Assembly (NCBI GenBank): GCA_964019425.1
Contig: OZ025838.1
Span: 124,001 to 188,000 of the forward strand
Origin: Flectonema sp. DT1601
Lineage: Eukaryota; Euglenozoa; Diplonemea; Diplonemida; Diplonemidae
Direction: 5' to 3'
DNA length: 64,000 bases
In this document: piece by piece, positions 42,641 through 53,200 of the stretch
How positions within the stretch are numbered: the stretch's first letter is position 1
Layout: each line of letters starts with the position of its first letter
The notes under the pieces: model-generated
Seen by the model: the letters and a program-made list of their open reading frames with translations, nothing else
Told to the model about the DNA's origin: nothing
Database searches by the model: none
Made by a program: the position numbers and the translations under genes

Positions 42641-43528
42641 TCAGGGCATGTTGAAAGGTGATGGGCAGTCTCCATCTCTGCCACATCCACCACCACCAAA
42701 GGGGTGAGGGCCAGGGAGCCTCGCGCACCAAGGGGCAGCCACGCACCCCTCAAGTCCGAACACTACAGCGATCTCATCGTGAGTATTGTAGACCATTTCA
42801 TTGTACGTTGCGGCGTTCGCATTCACGTGTTTGTGGAACGAGATCGTCTTCCTCGAGTTGTCAAAGCATGGGGAACAGGCTCCTGCATCCCAACCGCTGG
42901 AAAGCAGCTCAGAACGCAGGCCATCCTCCCTCGGTCCCGTACACTCCGGACAGACGTACAACGTCACCCAAAACACACATTCTTGTCCACGGCAGCAGGT
43001 TATCTTCAGGGAAGAGTCAGCAGGAAGCGGACGGGGAACATCGTACACGCTCAGACCACGGATGCCAGACGGGAACTTGTAGTAGTTGGTGTGTCCGAGG
43101 TCAACACTCGTGTCCTGAATAGGTCCATGAATGTCCAGGTGGATCTCGCTGCCAGAGGGATCGATAAGGTGAACTCCCGTGTGGCAACCATCAGGAGTGT
43201 GAGTGGTGACGATGGTTTGCAACAAGTGGTGGTGAACAATTCCGTAGGTAAGCTCATCCGCGTGGCACACAATCCAGTAAGGGCTCTCAGTCGCTAGAGG
43301 AATACCAAACGCGTCGACATGTATCGGCGGCATGATGGTCAAGTCATTCTGCGGATTCAACACATGCACGTGGTGGATCGTATCAATCGGATCAGCTCCA
43401 GCTGGAGGGAATGGATAGGCCGAGCACCAGATGTCAGTGTACTCCACGACTTGTGTCGCATACAACTCCACTTGCACCTGAACACTGCTTGCGGTGATCA
43501 AAATGTCTACGATTGCGACGATCCCCAT
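42641..43528 (-). CDS. Array copy 2: copper type II monooxygenase-like protein
   Basis: 295 residues, identical in protein sequence to copy 1, with the same HHH (99-101), His134, CPEC and YNTHDE motifs. The DNA differs at a handful of silent sites, which shows the copies are distinct and not an assembly echo of one read. Leader CAA tract interrupted as in copy 1. Confidence 0.6.
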   Translation of the reverse strand: MGIVAIVDILITASSVQVQVELYATQVVEYTDIWCSAYPFPPAGADPIDTIHHVHVLNPQNDLTIMPPIHVDAFGIPLATESPYWIVCHADELTYGIVHHHLLQTIVTTHTPDGCHTGVHLIDPSGSEIHLDIHGPIQDTSVDLGHTNYYKFPSGIRGLSVYDVPRPLPADSSLKITCCRGQECVFWVTLYVCPECTGPREDGLRSELLSSGWDAGACSPCFDNSRKTISFHKHVNANAATYNEMVYNTHDEIAVVFGLEGCVAAPWCARLPGPHPFGGGGCGRDGDCPSPFNMP

Positions 43529-44275
43529 TTCAGGCTGTTGCTGTTCTTGTTGTTGTGTTAAAACTGGAAGAAGGAAAGATGATGTCTTATGAGTTTTAGA
43601 ATCCAGAACTTCCTGACTGTCAAGAGAGATGAACCAACACCCTCACAAGATATGAAGAGCTACTGTCATCAGTCATCAACAATACTACAAACAGAATGAA
43701 TCTCACCATCGACTACTATTTGATTCCACCTGTTTGAAATGAATAACAATACATATGTGAAAACAGTGTACTTAGAGAGAGACACATGACTCAGGTTCAA
43801 GCCAGTTATGCGATAAAAAAACATAAAAAAATAGAGAGGAAGGACAAAGGGATCCACACTTATGAATAAATATAATAATAACATTGCGGTGTCCCTCATT
43901 TTAATAGCGATCATCGTCTGAAAGGATACCTTCAACGTTATTATCCTTTCGACATACTCGTTGGTAGAATACAACCCACAGACTAGGTGGGTAAAAAAGA
44001 ATGAACCTCACAAAATATGTAAATATGAATAAGTGAATAAGTGAAAACAAGGGAGTACATCAGATTGCAAACTTCCGTGTAAGTGTCAATCACAATCGAA
44101 CTGTACTTCCCAAGCAATAGATTCATTTCGTACGTGTACCAGTAGTGCAAAGGATTAGGATGTTGGTACACGTCGTATTGACAGAGAAATAAAACGAAAT
44201 AAAAAGATGGGAGAGGGGACATGAATTCCAACATTCATAAGATCGACACACAGCTGCTGCTCCGGTTCATTCCCT

Positions 44276-45163
44276 TCACGGCATGTTGAAAGGTGATGGG
44301 CAGTCTCCATCTCTGCCACATCCACCACCACCAAAGGGGTGAGGGCCAGGGAGCCTCGCGCACCAAGGGGCAGCCACGCACCCCTCAAGTCCGAACACTA
44401 CAGCGATCTCATCGTGAGTATTGTAGACCATTTCATTGTACGTTGCGGCGTTCGCATTCACGTGTTTGTGGAACGAGATCGTCTTCCTCGAGTCGTCAAA
44501 GCATGGGGAACAGGCTCCTGCATCCCAACCGCTGGAAAGCAGCTCAGAACGCAGGCCATCCTCCCTCGGTCCCGTACACTCCGGACAGACGTACAACGTC
44601 ACCCAAAACACACATTCTTGTCCACGGCAGCAGGTTATCTTCAGGGAAGAGTCAGCAGGAAGCGGGCGGGGAACATTGTACACACTCAGACCACGGATGC
44701 CAGACGGGAACTTGTAGTAGTTGGTGTGTCCGAGGTCAACACTCGTGTCCTGAATAGGTCCATGAATGTCCAGGTGGATCTCGCTGCCAGAGGGATCGAT
44801 AAGGTGAACTCCCGTGTGGCAACCATCAGGAGTGTGAGTGGTGACGATGGTTTGCAACAAGTGGTGGTGAACAATTCCGTAGGTAAGCTCATCCGCGTGG
44901 CACACAATCCAGTAAGGGCTCTCAGTCGCTAGAGGAATACCAAACGCGTCGACATGTATCGGCGGCATGATGGTCAAGTCATTCTGCGGATTCAACACAT
45001 GCACGTGGTGGATCGTATCAATCGGATCAGCTCCAGCTGGAGGGAATGGATAGGCCGAGCACCAGATGTCAGTGTACTCCACGACTTGTGTCGCATGCAG
45101 CTCCACTTGCACCTGAACACTGCTTGCGGTGATCAAAATGTCTACAATTGCGACGATCCCCAT
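44276..45163 (-). CDS. Array copy 3: copper type II monooxygenase-like protein
   Basis: 295 residues. Differs from copy 1 by His for Tyr at 23, Asn for Asp at 163 and Asp for Asn at 224. All motif His and Cys are kept. The leader has six pure CAA triplets followed by CACACA before the ATG. Confidence 0.6.
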   Translation of the reverse strand: MGIVAIVDILITASSVQVQVELHATQVVEYTDIWCSAYPFPPAGADPIDTIHHVHVLNPQNDLTIMPPIHVDAFGIPLATESPYWIVCHADELTYGIVHHHLLQTIVTTHTPDGCHTGVHLIDPSGSEIHLDIHGPIQDTSVDLGHTNYYKFPSGIRGLSVYNVPRPLPADSSLKITCCRGQECVFWVTLYVCPECTGPREDGLRSELLSSGWDAGACSPCFDDSRKTISFHKHVNANAATYNEMVYNTHDEIAVVFGLEGCVAAPWCARLPGPHPFGGGGCGRDGDCPSPFNMP

Positions 45164-45169
45164 TGTGTG

Positions 45170-45187
45170 TTGTTGTTGTTGTTGTTG
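45170..45187 (-). repeat. (CAA)6 leader microsatellite, copy 3
   Basis: Six CAA triplets on the coding strand immediately upstream of CACACA-ATG. Shortest of the three pure tracts. Confidence 0.8.
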
Positions 45188-45644
45188 TGTTAAAACTGAA
45201 AGAAGGAAAGATATTGTCTTACGAGTTTTAGAATCCAGAACTTCCTGACTGTCAAGAGAGATGAACCAACACCCTCACAAGATATGAAGAGCTACTGTCA
45301 TCAGTCATCAACAATACTACAAACAGAATGAATCTCACCATCGACTACTATTTGATTCCACCTGTTTGAAATGAATAACAATACATATGTGAAAACAGTG
45401 TACTTAGAGAGAGACACCTGACTCAGGTTCAAGCCAGTTATGCGATAAAAAAACATAAAAAAATAGAGAGGAAGGACAAAGGGACCCACACTTATGAATA
45501 AATATAATAATAACATTGCGGTGTCCCTCATTTTAATAGCGATCATCGTCTGAAAGGATACCTTCAACGTTATTATCCTTTCGACATACTCGTTGGTAGA
45601 ATACAACCCACAGACTAGGTGGGTAAAAAAGAATGAACCTCACA

Positions 45645-45736
45645 AAAGGATACCTTCAACGTTATTATCCTTTCGACATACTCGTTGATAGAATACAACC
45701 CACAGACTAGGTGGGTAAAAAAGAATGAACCTCACA
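45645..45736. repeat. 92-bp spacer duplication, second occurrence
   Basis: Same duplication as at 42294, here between genes 3 and 4, with one or two base differences, offset again exactly 92 bp from its parent at 45553. Confidence 0.85.
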
Positions 45737-45999
45737 AAATATGTAAATATGAATAAGTGAATAAGTGAAAACAAGGGAGTACATCAGATTGCAAACTTCC
45801 GTGTAAGTGTCAATCACAATCGAACTGTACTTCCCAAGCAATAGATTCATTTCGTACGTGTACCAGTAGTGCAAAGGATTAGGATGTTGGTACACGTCGT
45901 ATTGACAGAGAAATAAAACGAAATAAGAAGATGGGAGAGGGGACATGAATTCCAACATTCATAAGATCGACACACAGCTGCTGCTCCGGTTCATTCCCT

Positions 46000-46887
46000 T
46001 CACGGCATGTTGAAAGGTGATGGGCAGTCTCCATCTCTGCCGCATCCACCACCACCAAAGGGGTGAGGACCAGGGAGCCTCGCGCACCAAGGGGCAGCCA
46101 CGCACCCCTCAAGTCCGAACACTACAGCGATCTCATCGTGAGTATTGTAGACCATTTCATTGTACGTTGCGGCGTTCGCATTCACGTGTTTGTGGAACGA
46201 GATCGTCTTCCTCGAGTCGTCAAAGCATGGGGAACAGGCTCCTGCATCCCAACCGCTGGAAAGCAGCTCAGAACGTAGGCCATCCTCCCTCGGTCCCGTA
46301 CACTCCGGACAGACGTACAACGTCACCCAGAACACGCATTCTTGTCCACGGCAGCAGGTTATCTTCAGGGAAGAGTCAGCAGGAAGCGGACGGGGAACAT
46401 CGTACACGCTCAGACCACGGATGCCAGACGGGAACTTGTAGTAGTTGGTGTGTCCGAGGTCAACACTCGTGTCCTGAATAGGTCCATGAATGTCCAGGTG
46501 GATCTCGCTGCCAGAGGGATCGATAAGGTGAACTCCCGTGTGGCAACCATCAGGAGTGTGAGTGGTGACGATGGTTTGCAACAAGTGGTGGTGAACAATT
46601 CCGTAGGTAAGCTCATCCGCGTGGCACACAATCCAGTAAGGGCTCTCAGTCGCTAGAGGAATACCAAACGCGTCGACAAGTAAAGGCGGCATGATGTTCA
46701 AGTCATTCTGCGGATTCAACATATGCACGTGGTGGATCGTATCAATCGGATCAGCTCCAGCTGGAGGGAATGGATAGGCCGAACACCAGATGTCAGTGTA
46801 CTCCACGACTTGTGTCGCATGCAGCTCCACTTGCACCTGAACACTGCTTGCGGTGATCAAAATGTCTACAATTGCGACGATCCCCAT
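46000..46887 (-). CDS. Array copy 4: most divergent monooxygenase-like copy
   Basis: 295 residues. Besides the His23 and Asp224 variants it has Met for Val at 56, Asn for Thr at 64 and Leu-Leu for Ile-His at 69-70, so it loses one His near the N-terminal domain. The HHH (99-101) and His134 residues remain. Its leader has the longest CAA run (12). Confidence 0.6.
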   Translation of the reverse strand: MGIVAIVDILITASSVQVQVELHATQVVEYTDIWCSAYPFPPAGADPIDTIHHVHMLNPQNDLNIMPPLLVDAFGIPLATESPYWIVCHADELTYGIVHHHLLQTIVTTHTPDGCHTGVHLIDPSGSEIHLDIHGPIQDTSVDLGHTNYYKFPSGIRGLSVYDVPRPLPADSSLKITCCRGQECVFWVTLYVCPECTGPREDGLRSELLSSGWDAGACSPCFDDSRKTISFHKHVNANAATYNEMVYNTHDEIAVVFGLEGCVAAPWCARLPGPHPFGGGGCGRDGDCPSPFNMP

Positions 46888-46891
46888 TGTG

Positions 46892-46893
<2 letters not shown>

Positions 46894-46929
<36 letters not shown>
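46894..46929 (-). repeat. (CAA)12 leader microsatellite, copy 4
   Basis: Twelve CAA triplets on the coding strand between acceptor and ATG. Confidence 0.8.
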
Positions 46930-46930
<1 letters not shown>

Positions 46931-47640
46931 GTTAAAACTGAAAGAAGGAAAGATATTGTCTTATGAGTTTTAGAATCCAGAACTTCCTGACTGTCAAGAG
47001 AGATGAACCAACACCCTCACAAGATATGAAGAGCTACTGTCATCAGTCATCAACAATACTACAAACAGAATGAATCTCACCATCGACTACTATTTGATTC
47101 CACCTGTTTGAAATGAATAACAATACATATGTGAAAACAGTGTACTTAGAGAGAGACACATGACTCAGGTTCAAGCCAGTTATGCGATAAATAACATAAA
47201 TAAATAGAGAGGAAGGACAAAGGGACCCACACTTATGAATAAATATAAAAACAGCATTGCGGTGTCCCTCATTTTAATAGCGATCATCGTCTGAAAGGAT
47301 ACCTTCAACGTTATTATCCTTTCGACATACTCGTTGGTAGAATACAACCCACAGACTAGGTGGGTAAAAAAGAATGAACCTCACAAAATATGTAAATATG
47401 AATTAGTGAAAACAAGGGAGTACATCAGATTGCAAACTTCCGTGTAAGTGTCAATCACAATCGAACTGTACTTCCCAAGCAATAGATTCATTTCGTACGT
47501 GTACCAGTAGTGCAAAGGATTAGGATGTTGGTACACGTCGTATTGACAGAGAAATAAAACGAAATAAGAAGATGGGAGAGGGGACATGAATTCCAACATT
47601 CATAAGATCGACACACAGCTGCTGCTCCGGTTCATTCCCT

Positions 47641-48528
47641 TCACGGCATGTTGAAAGGTGATGGGCAGTCTCCATCTCTGCCGCATCCACCACCACCAAA
47701 GGGGTGAGGACCAGGGAGCCTCGCGCACCAAGGGGCAGCCACGCACCCCTCAAGTCCGAACACTACAGCGATCTCATCGTGAGTATTGTAGACCATTTCA
47801 TTGTACGTTGCGGCGTTCGCATTCACGTGTTTGTGGAACGAGATCGTCTTCCTCGAGTTGTCAAAGCATGGGGAACAGGCTCCTGCATCCCAACCGCTGG
47901 AAAGCAGCTCAGAACGCAGGCCATCCTCCCTCGGTCCCGTACACTCCGGACAGACGTACAACGTCACCCAGAACACGCATTCTTGTCCACGGCAGCAGGT
48001 TATCTTCAGGGAAGAGTCAGCAGGAAGCGGACGGGGAACATCGTACACGCTCAGACCACGGATGCCAGACGGGAACTTGTAGTAGTTGGTGTGTCCGAGG
48101 TCAACACTCGTGTCCTGAATAGGTCCATGAATGTCCAGGTGGATCTCGCTGCCAGAGGGATCGATAAGGTGAACTCCCGTGTGGCAACCATCAGGAGTGT
48201 GAGTGGTGACGATGGTTTGCAACAAGTGGTGGTGAACAATTCCGTAGGTAAGCTCATCCGCGTGGCACACAATCCAGTAAGGGCTCTCAGTCGCTAGAGG
48301 AATACCAAACGCGTCGACATGTATCGGCGGCATGATGGTCAAGTCATTCTGCGGATTCAACACATGCACGTGGTGGATCGTATCAATCGGATCAGCTCCA
48401 GCTGGAGGGAATGGATAGGCCGAGCACCAGATGTCAGTGTACTCCACGACTTGTGTCGCATGCAGCTCCACTTGCACCTGAACACTGCTTGCGGTGATCA
48501 AAATGTCTACAATTGCGACGATCCCCAT
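47641..48528 (-). CDS. Array copy 5: copper type II monooxygenase-like protein
   Basis: 295 residues, transcriptionally the first copy of the array. His23 as in copies 3-4 but Asn224 as in copies 1-2, a mixture suggesting gene conversion between units. Its upstream flank leaves the repeat at about 48628, so only this copy could carry a unique promoter or leader. Confidence 0.6.
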   Translation of the reverse strand: MGIVAIVDILITASSVQVQVELHATQVVEYTDIWCSAYPFPPAGADPIDTIHHVHVLNPQNDLTIMPPIHVDAFGIPLATESPYWIVCHADELTYGIVHHHLLQTIVTTHTPDGCHTGVHLIDPSGSEIHLDIHGPIQDTSVDLGHTNYYKFPSGIRGLSVYDVPRPLPADSSLKITCCRGQECVFWVTLYVCPECTGPREDGLRSELLSSGWDAGACSPCFDNSRKTISFHKHVNANAATYNEMVYNTHDEIAVVFGLEGCVAAPWCARLPGPHPFGGGGCGRDGDCPSPFNMP

Positions 48529-48534
48529 TGTGTG

Positions 48535-48561
48535 TTGTTGTTGTTGTTGTTGTTGTTGTTG
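48535..48561 (-). repeat. (CAA)9 leader microsatellite, copy 5
   Basis: Nine CAA triplets on the coding strand upstream of CACACA-ATG. Confidence 0.8.
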
Positions 48562-48628
48562 TGTTAAAACTGAAAGAAGGAAAGATATTGTCTTACGAGT
48601 TTTAGAATCCAGAACTTCCTGACTGTAG

Positions 48629-49796
48629 AGAAGGTTGAACCACTTCCTTCATCATCAAGAGAAAGATTAATCCAACAGATGAGAAGGACATTCAAGAAGA
48701 AGACTGCAAAAGACAATTAGACTAAAGTAAAGTTCACTATTCTCTATTGAGTAAGTTTAAATACACGAATGTAATTATTTATATCAAAACGAAAAGTAAA
48801 TTCAATAAATTAGGCAATCGATTCGAATGAAAGATTTCATTTAAAAACTCAAGAGTTAAAATCATCTACGAAACCTTCTCATGACACAGTCAGATTAAAT
48901 AGCTGTCTGGACAAGTCAATGGTTCGATGTGAAGAGGAGGAGAGCAGACATTCTTCCAAGTGGACTAATTAAAGACATATTTTATTCTGTTCCTGTAACA
49001 ACAACTATGTGGTAATAGATCAGTGGTGGCACCTGTTGTTAATACTCAGCAATAAAAAGTAAAATAGAGAAAAAAGAAAAAGGAAAAAAAAAAAAAAAAA
49101 TCGATCGAGAGCTTGGAGCTTTTCGATCGGTGAAGTGGTCCCGAAAAATAAAAATGAAAAAAAAAAAGAAAAACGAAATGGTGCAATGAAGACCAACGCA
49201 ATGTGATTTACGTGGACAGCAATTTCTTGTTCACTTGAGACGAAGAACGTCTCAGAAGAAGTAAACAATACCAGCTTTAAAAAGGAGAATGAAAAACCCG
49301 ATGAGAAAAGAAAAACCATTCAAGAGATACAAGACAAACTTTTCAACCTGAAGTTGGAGGGGTTCGGGAGTTGGGCACGGCCTTAGTAGACTGATTAAGT
49401 ACTACGAGTACAACGCCTCATGGCTAATGTAATTTTTTTTTTTTTTTTTTTTTTTGCTATTTTTGAATGTAACTAATAGTACATTGCTGTAGCCACTCTG
49501 ATGTTTTTTTTTGTTTATTTTTTTTTTTTATTACTTGTGAGAACTGGACAAGCAATTTTTTTTTCCTTCTTTTTTTTTTTTTTTATTCACGGCAGCTCGG
49601 AGGTTGCCAAACAAGCAAAGCCCACTTTCAGTGTGTCTGTACCGCAGTGACCCGCCTTGCTAAAAGCTGTATGTCTCAAAATAACACTACACACATAAAT
49701 AAATCCTACTTGTTTGTTCCCCACTTTTTTTTTCTTTTTTTTTTTTTTTTCGCTACTGTTCAGGGGAGTGATGAAGGGGGATCAACTGGAAAAAGG

Positions 49797-49827
<31 letters not shown>

Positions 49828-50290
49828 TATTAAGTGAATCGGAGCCTACGTGTCATCAAAAATCGAAGAAAAGGCTCAAAAATAAAAAGATTTGAGTCGA
49901 AATCTCATCACTACATACTTGTACCCCTTTAAAGGCAAGTATGTCATTATGAAAAATAAAAATACCACCACGTGATGCAGCCGAGAAAGCCACTGGCAGT
50001 AATAAAAATAAAAAGTTTCAAAAATAAAAAAAACTGTGACCGATTACTTTTTTTTTTAAATGGGGAAATGTCTGGTTGGAGGCAAAGCACGAAGTGAACT
50101 TTTTATTGTATGTGTGTTTTAAAAAGGTAAGAGACAAAGAAAGGGGAGCAACAAGAGAAAAGAGAGAGAGAGAGAGAAAGCCGACCAGCTATAACTTTAT
50201 ATCCTTCCGAGAAATCGCACGTTTACTACTCAAGAAAAAAATGAATCGAAAAAAGAAAAGAAGAGAGATGGTGATGTTTTTTTTTTTGTT
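48629..50290. other. Intergenic region right of the array, 1.7 kb
   Basis: Includes the right flanking repeat, T tracts (49434-49455, 49508-49530, 49571-49583), an A30 tract (49796-49825) and a GA-repeat (50161-50178). No gene found. Confidence 0.5.
48697..48790. repeat. Array-flanking direct repeat, right
   Basis: Diverged partner of 40141-40237 (ATTAGAC.AAA.TAAAGTT, CTATTCTCTATTGAGTAAG, ATACACGAATGTAATTAT), outside the array on the other side. Confidence 0.65.
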
Positions 50291-53200
50291 TTACGACTCC
50301 TCGTTGAAGGTTTCCCTATCAGCCTGTGACATAACAGAAAGCGTTGTATCAACTGGCAGGTTTGGGTTTCCATCCTTGAGGAAACGGACGGCGACAGATG
50401 CTCCGACCTTAGCGTGCGCCTTGAAAGCAGTGTTGAAGGAAGCAACGTCTGTAACTACCTGACCTCCAAAGTTTATAAGGACGTCATCGTCACCAAATCC
50501 AGCTGCTGCCGCTGGTCCCTTTCCAAAGACACCAGTTAAAACAACCTTATCAAGGGTATCCTTTTCAATCATCATACCTAACCATGGTTTCTTTGATGGA
50601 TCAGCTGGCTTACCAGCTCTCAAAGGACTAACAGTACTGACTCTTCCAGGTACGGATGGCTTGCTGGTTCTCTTTTCTTCATCAGCGGTGTCCTTCTTGA
50701 CAACCTTCTTCTTTCTCTTAACAATTCTCTTCTTCTTTTTGGTGCTCTTCTTTGGAAGTGGCATACCGTCTGGTCCCAACTTTGGGACTCTCTTCTTCTT
50801 GACGAGTCTTCTCTTCTTGGTGGTGGTCTTCTTTCTGGACACCTTTCCACTCTTCTTCGAGGTCTTCTTGCGAGTGGACTTCTTCTTACGGGTGGACTTC
50901 TTCTTCGCTGGTAAGAAGTTAATGTCAGTTGGATCCCCAACCTGAGTGACGTCGATGTCAGTAAGCTTCTTTCTGCGGGTGGATCTCTTCTTGCGGGTGG
51001 ACTTCTTCTTCTTGATGCTGGACTTCTTCTTTGGAATCTGATTGTGAGTTGATAATGAATGAATATGTGTATGATTGATACACTAGTCAATACACTTCAA
51101 TAAATGGAATAATAATAATAATAATAATAAATAAGTTCAATTGGTTCATACCTTTCCTCTGCTAGCAGCAGTAGCAACGCCGGCGACTCTTGGAGCACCA
51201 ACAAGCTTCTTGACTGTTCCATCAGTAGACTTCGAGCGGGAAACACGGGAAGTAGAACGGCGGCTCGACTTCTTTGGTGCAATCTTTCCGGCAGACTTCT
51301 TCTTGCTCATGGATCTCTTACGTGAAGGTCTGTCACCGTCAGACTTCTTGAGCGACTTCTTCTTTGAAAGCTTCTTAGCACTTCCCTTCTTACGCAACTT
51401 TCCAGATCCAGATCTTTTCATTGAAGACTTTGATGAGCGACGACGGCTATCCTTCGCTCTTGTAGTAAACGCGTTGGAGACGAAGTCCAATAAGAGAGCA
51501 GCATTTAGAACTACCTCAGTATTGTGTGAGAGGGCAGCCATAGCACGAGGGTTAACACTCATCATGTCATAAGCGATGATCATGTCACGAATAGCTGATG
51601 CAATACTACGAAGAGACTTCTTGCTGAAGGTCGTCAACTCGTCAACAACAACCCACTCACCATCTGCGGTGACGCAATCTTCCTTTGTGAAGTCAAGTCC
51701 AAGCTCTCTAGCGCGCTTGAGAGTTTCGACACCGACAACCTTCTTAATCTTCTTAATGGCTCCATCGTACATAAGAGAGAAGTTTCCGATACGCTTTCCT
51801 TCTTCTCTGGCTTCACAAAGATGATCGAAGTCCAAATCACAGTTGATAGACTTTCCTTTAAGGATAAGCATGACTTCTCTAATTTGCTCCAAAACGGAGG
51901 CATCAGAGTCGAGCTTGATAAGCTGCTGAGACATGGCTCTGCGAGTGTTTGCTTTCTCTTGGTTGATACCTTCAAGTTTTCCCTTCTCCTCCTTGACTGT
52001 AAGGAGAACGTCTCTAAGCTGAGCTTCAAGTTCTTCCATTTGCGCGTCAATCTCTTCATCAGTGAGGGAACCCTGCTTGGCAAGCAAGTCTTCCAATTGC
52101 TTGTTGGTCGTCTGTTCATTCTGAAGGTGGTTCTTGAGAGCACCAGCACCTCCAATGTCAGCAAAGACAATCATCTTTTCCCAGTAGTACCTGGTCAGAC
52201 CCTTGTCTGTCTGTGCCTCTAAGAGACGAGCAATTCTAGTGTTCTTGCTACGCGATTTTCTGTATCTGTGGAAGTTACACATCTGTCTCCAGAAAATGGT
52301 ACGCATTCCTTGGTCAGTCTTGCTCAAGAGAGCTTCAGCAGCCTGTTTTTTTCAATTTAGAAATTGGGTTTCATTATTCGTATTGCGAGTAGTAAAAAAG
52401 GGAATGAACATACCATGACCTTCTTGGCGTAATCCTTCTCACGGCTAGCAAAGTCAACCATCTTCATCCATGCAATGGTCATCTTTCCCTTTTCGGTGTT
52501 GCGGAACAACGCCTGGGCGACTCCAGCTCTCTTTTTCAGCTCCTTCTGGCGGACGATCCAACGGCTCCATCTGAGGTAGTAAACAGCGCGGGAAGCTGTT
52601 TATTGAATTGTTGTTTTCGTTGATGGTTTCATTACCACACTGGGTAATATATCGAAGATAATCTCAAGTAATAAATGAAATGACGCATACCGCTCTGGCT
52701 TCCAACGCACATGATCTCAGAAAGCTGACGTCTCTTCTCGCTCTTCTGTTGACGGCGGAGGTACTCTTTGAGATGTCTCCAGTAAAGTACTTGAAGACCA
52801 CGTTGAGTTTGAGCCAACATGATGTTAGCGAGGTTCATCTTACGACGAGCTTCAATTTGTTCAACGCTGAACTGTTGCAACTTGTGGAAAGTTAAAGAGA
52901 GAACACCTCTGGTAGTGAGCTGAAGAAGACATTCAGCAGTCTGTCTTCTCTTCTTCTCGTCACGTCTCTTAGCGATCCAGTTGAGAGTTTGGTTGTAGTA
53001 GTCCTTGCGAGTGGCAGCAGCAGCCTTGCGGCCTAGAGCTACAGACAACAGTTCCTTACGTCTGTCGTCAATGTCTTCAAGACGACGAACAGTTCCCTTG
53101 TGTTCCTCAATACGACGGTAGTTGTCAAGTACTTGCCAACGCTTCTCTTCAAATTGTCCCTGATGAACCTGATCACGCTCAGCGTATGCAGTGTACTCAT

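Larger units (their letters stand above)
40449..48628 (-). repeat. Five-copy tandem gene array, unit about 1.64-1.72 kb
   Basis: Five units, each with one 888-bp gene plus spacer. Gene-to-gene periods are 1718, 1635, 1724 and 1641 bp. The difference is due mainly to a 92-bp spacer duplication present only in the first and third spacers. Units are nearly identical at the DNA level; encoded proteins 1 and 2 are identical and 3-5 differ at a few sites. This implies recent expansion or ongoing gene conversion. Confidence 0.95.
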
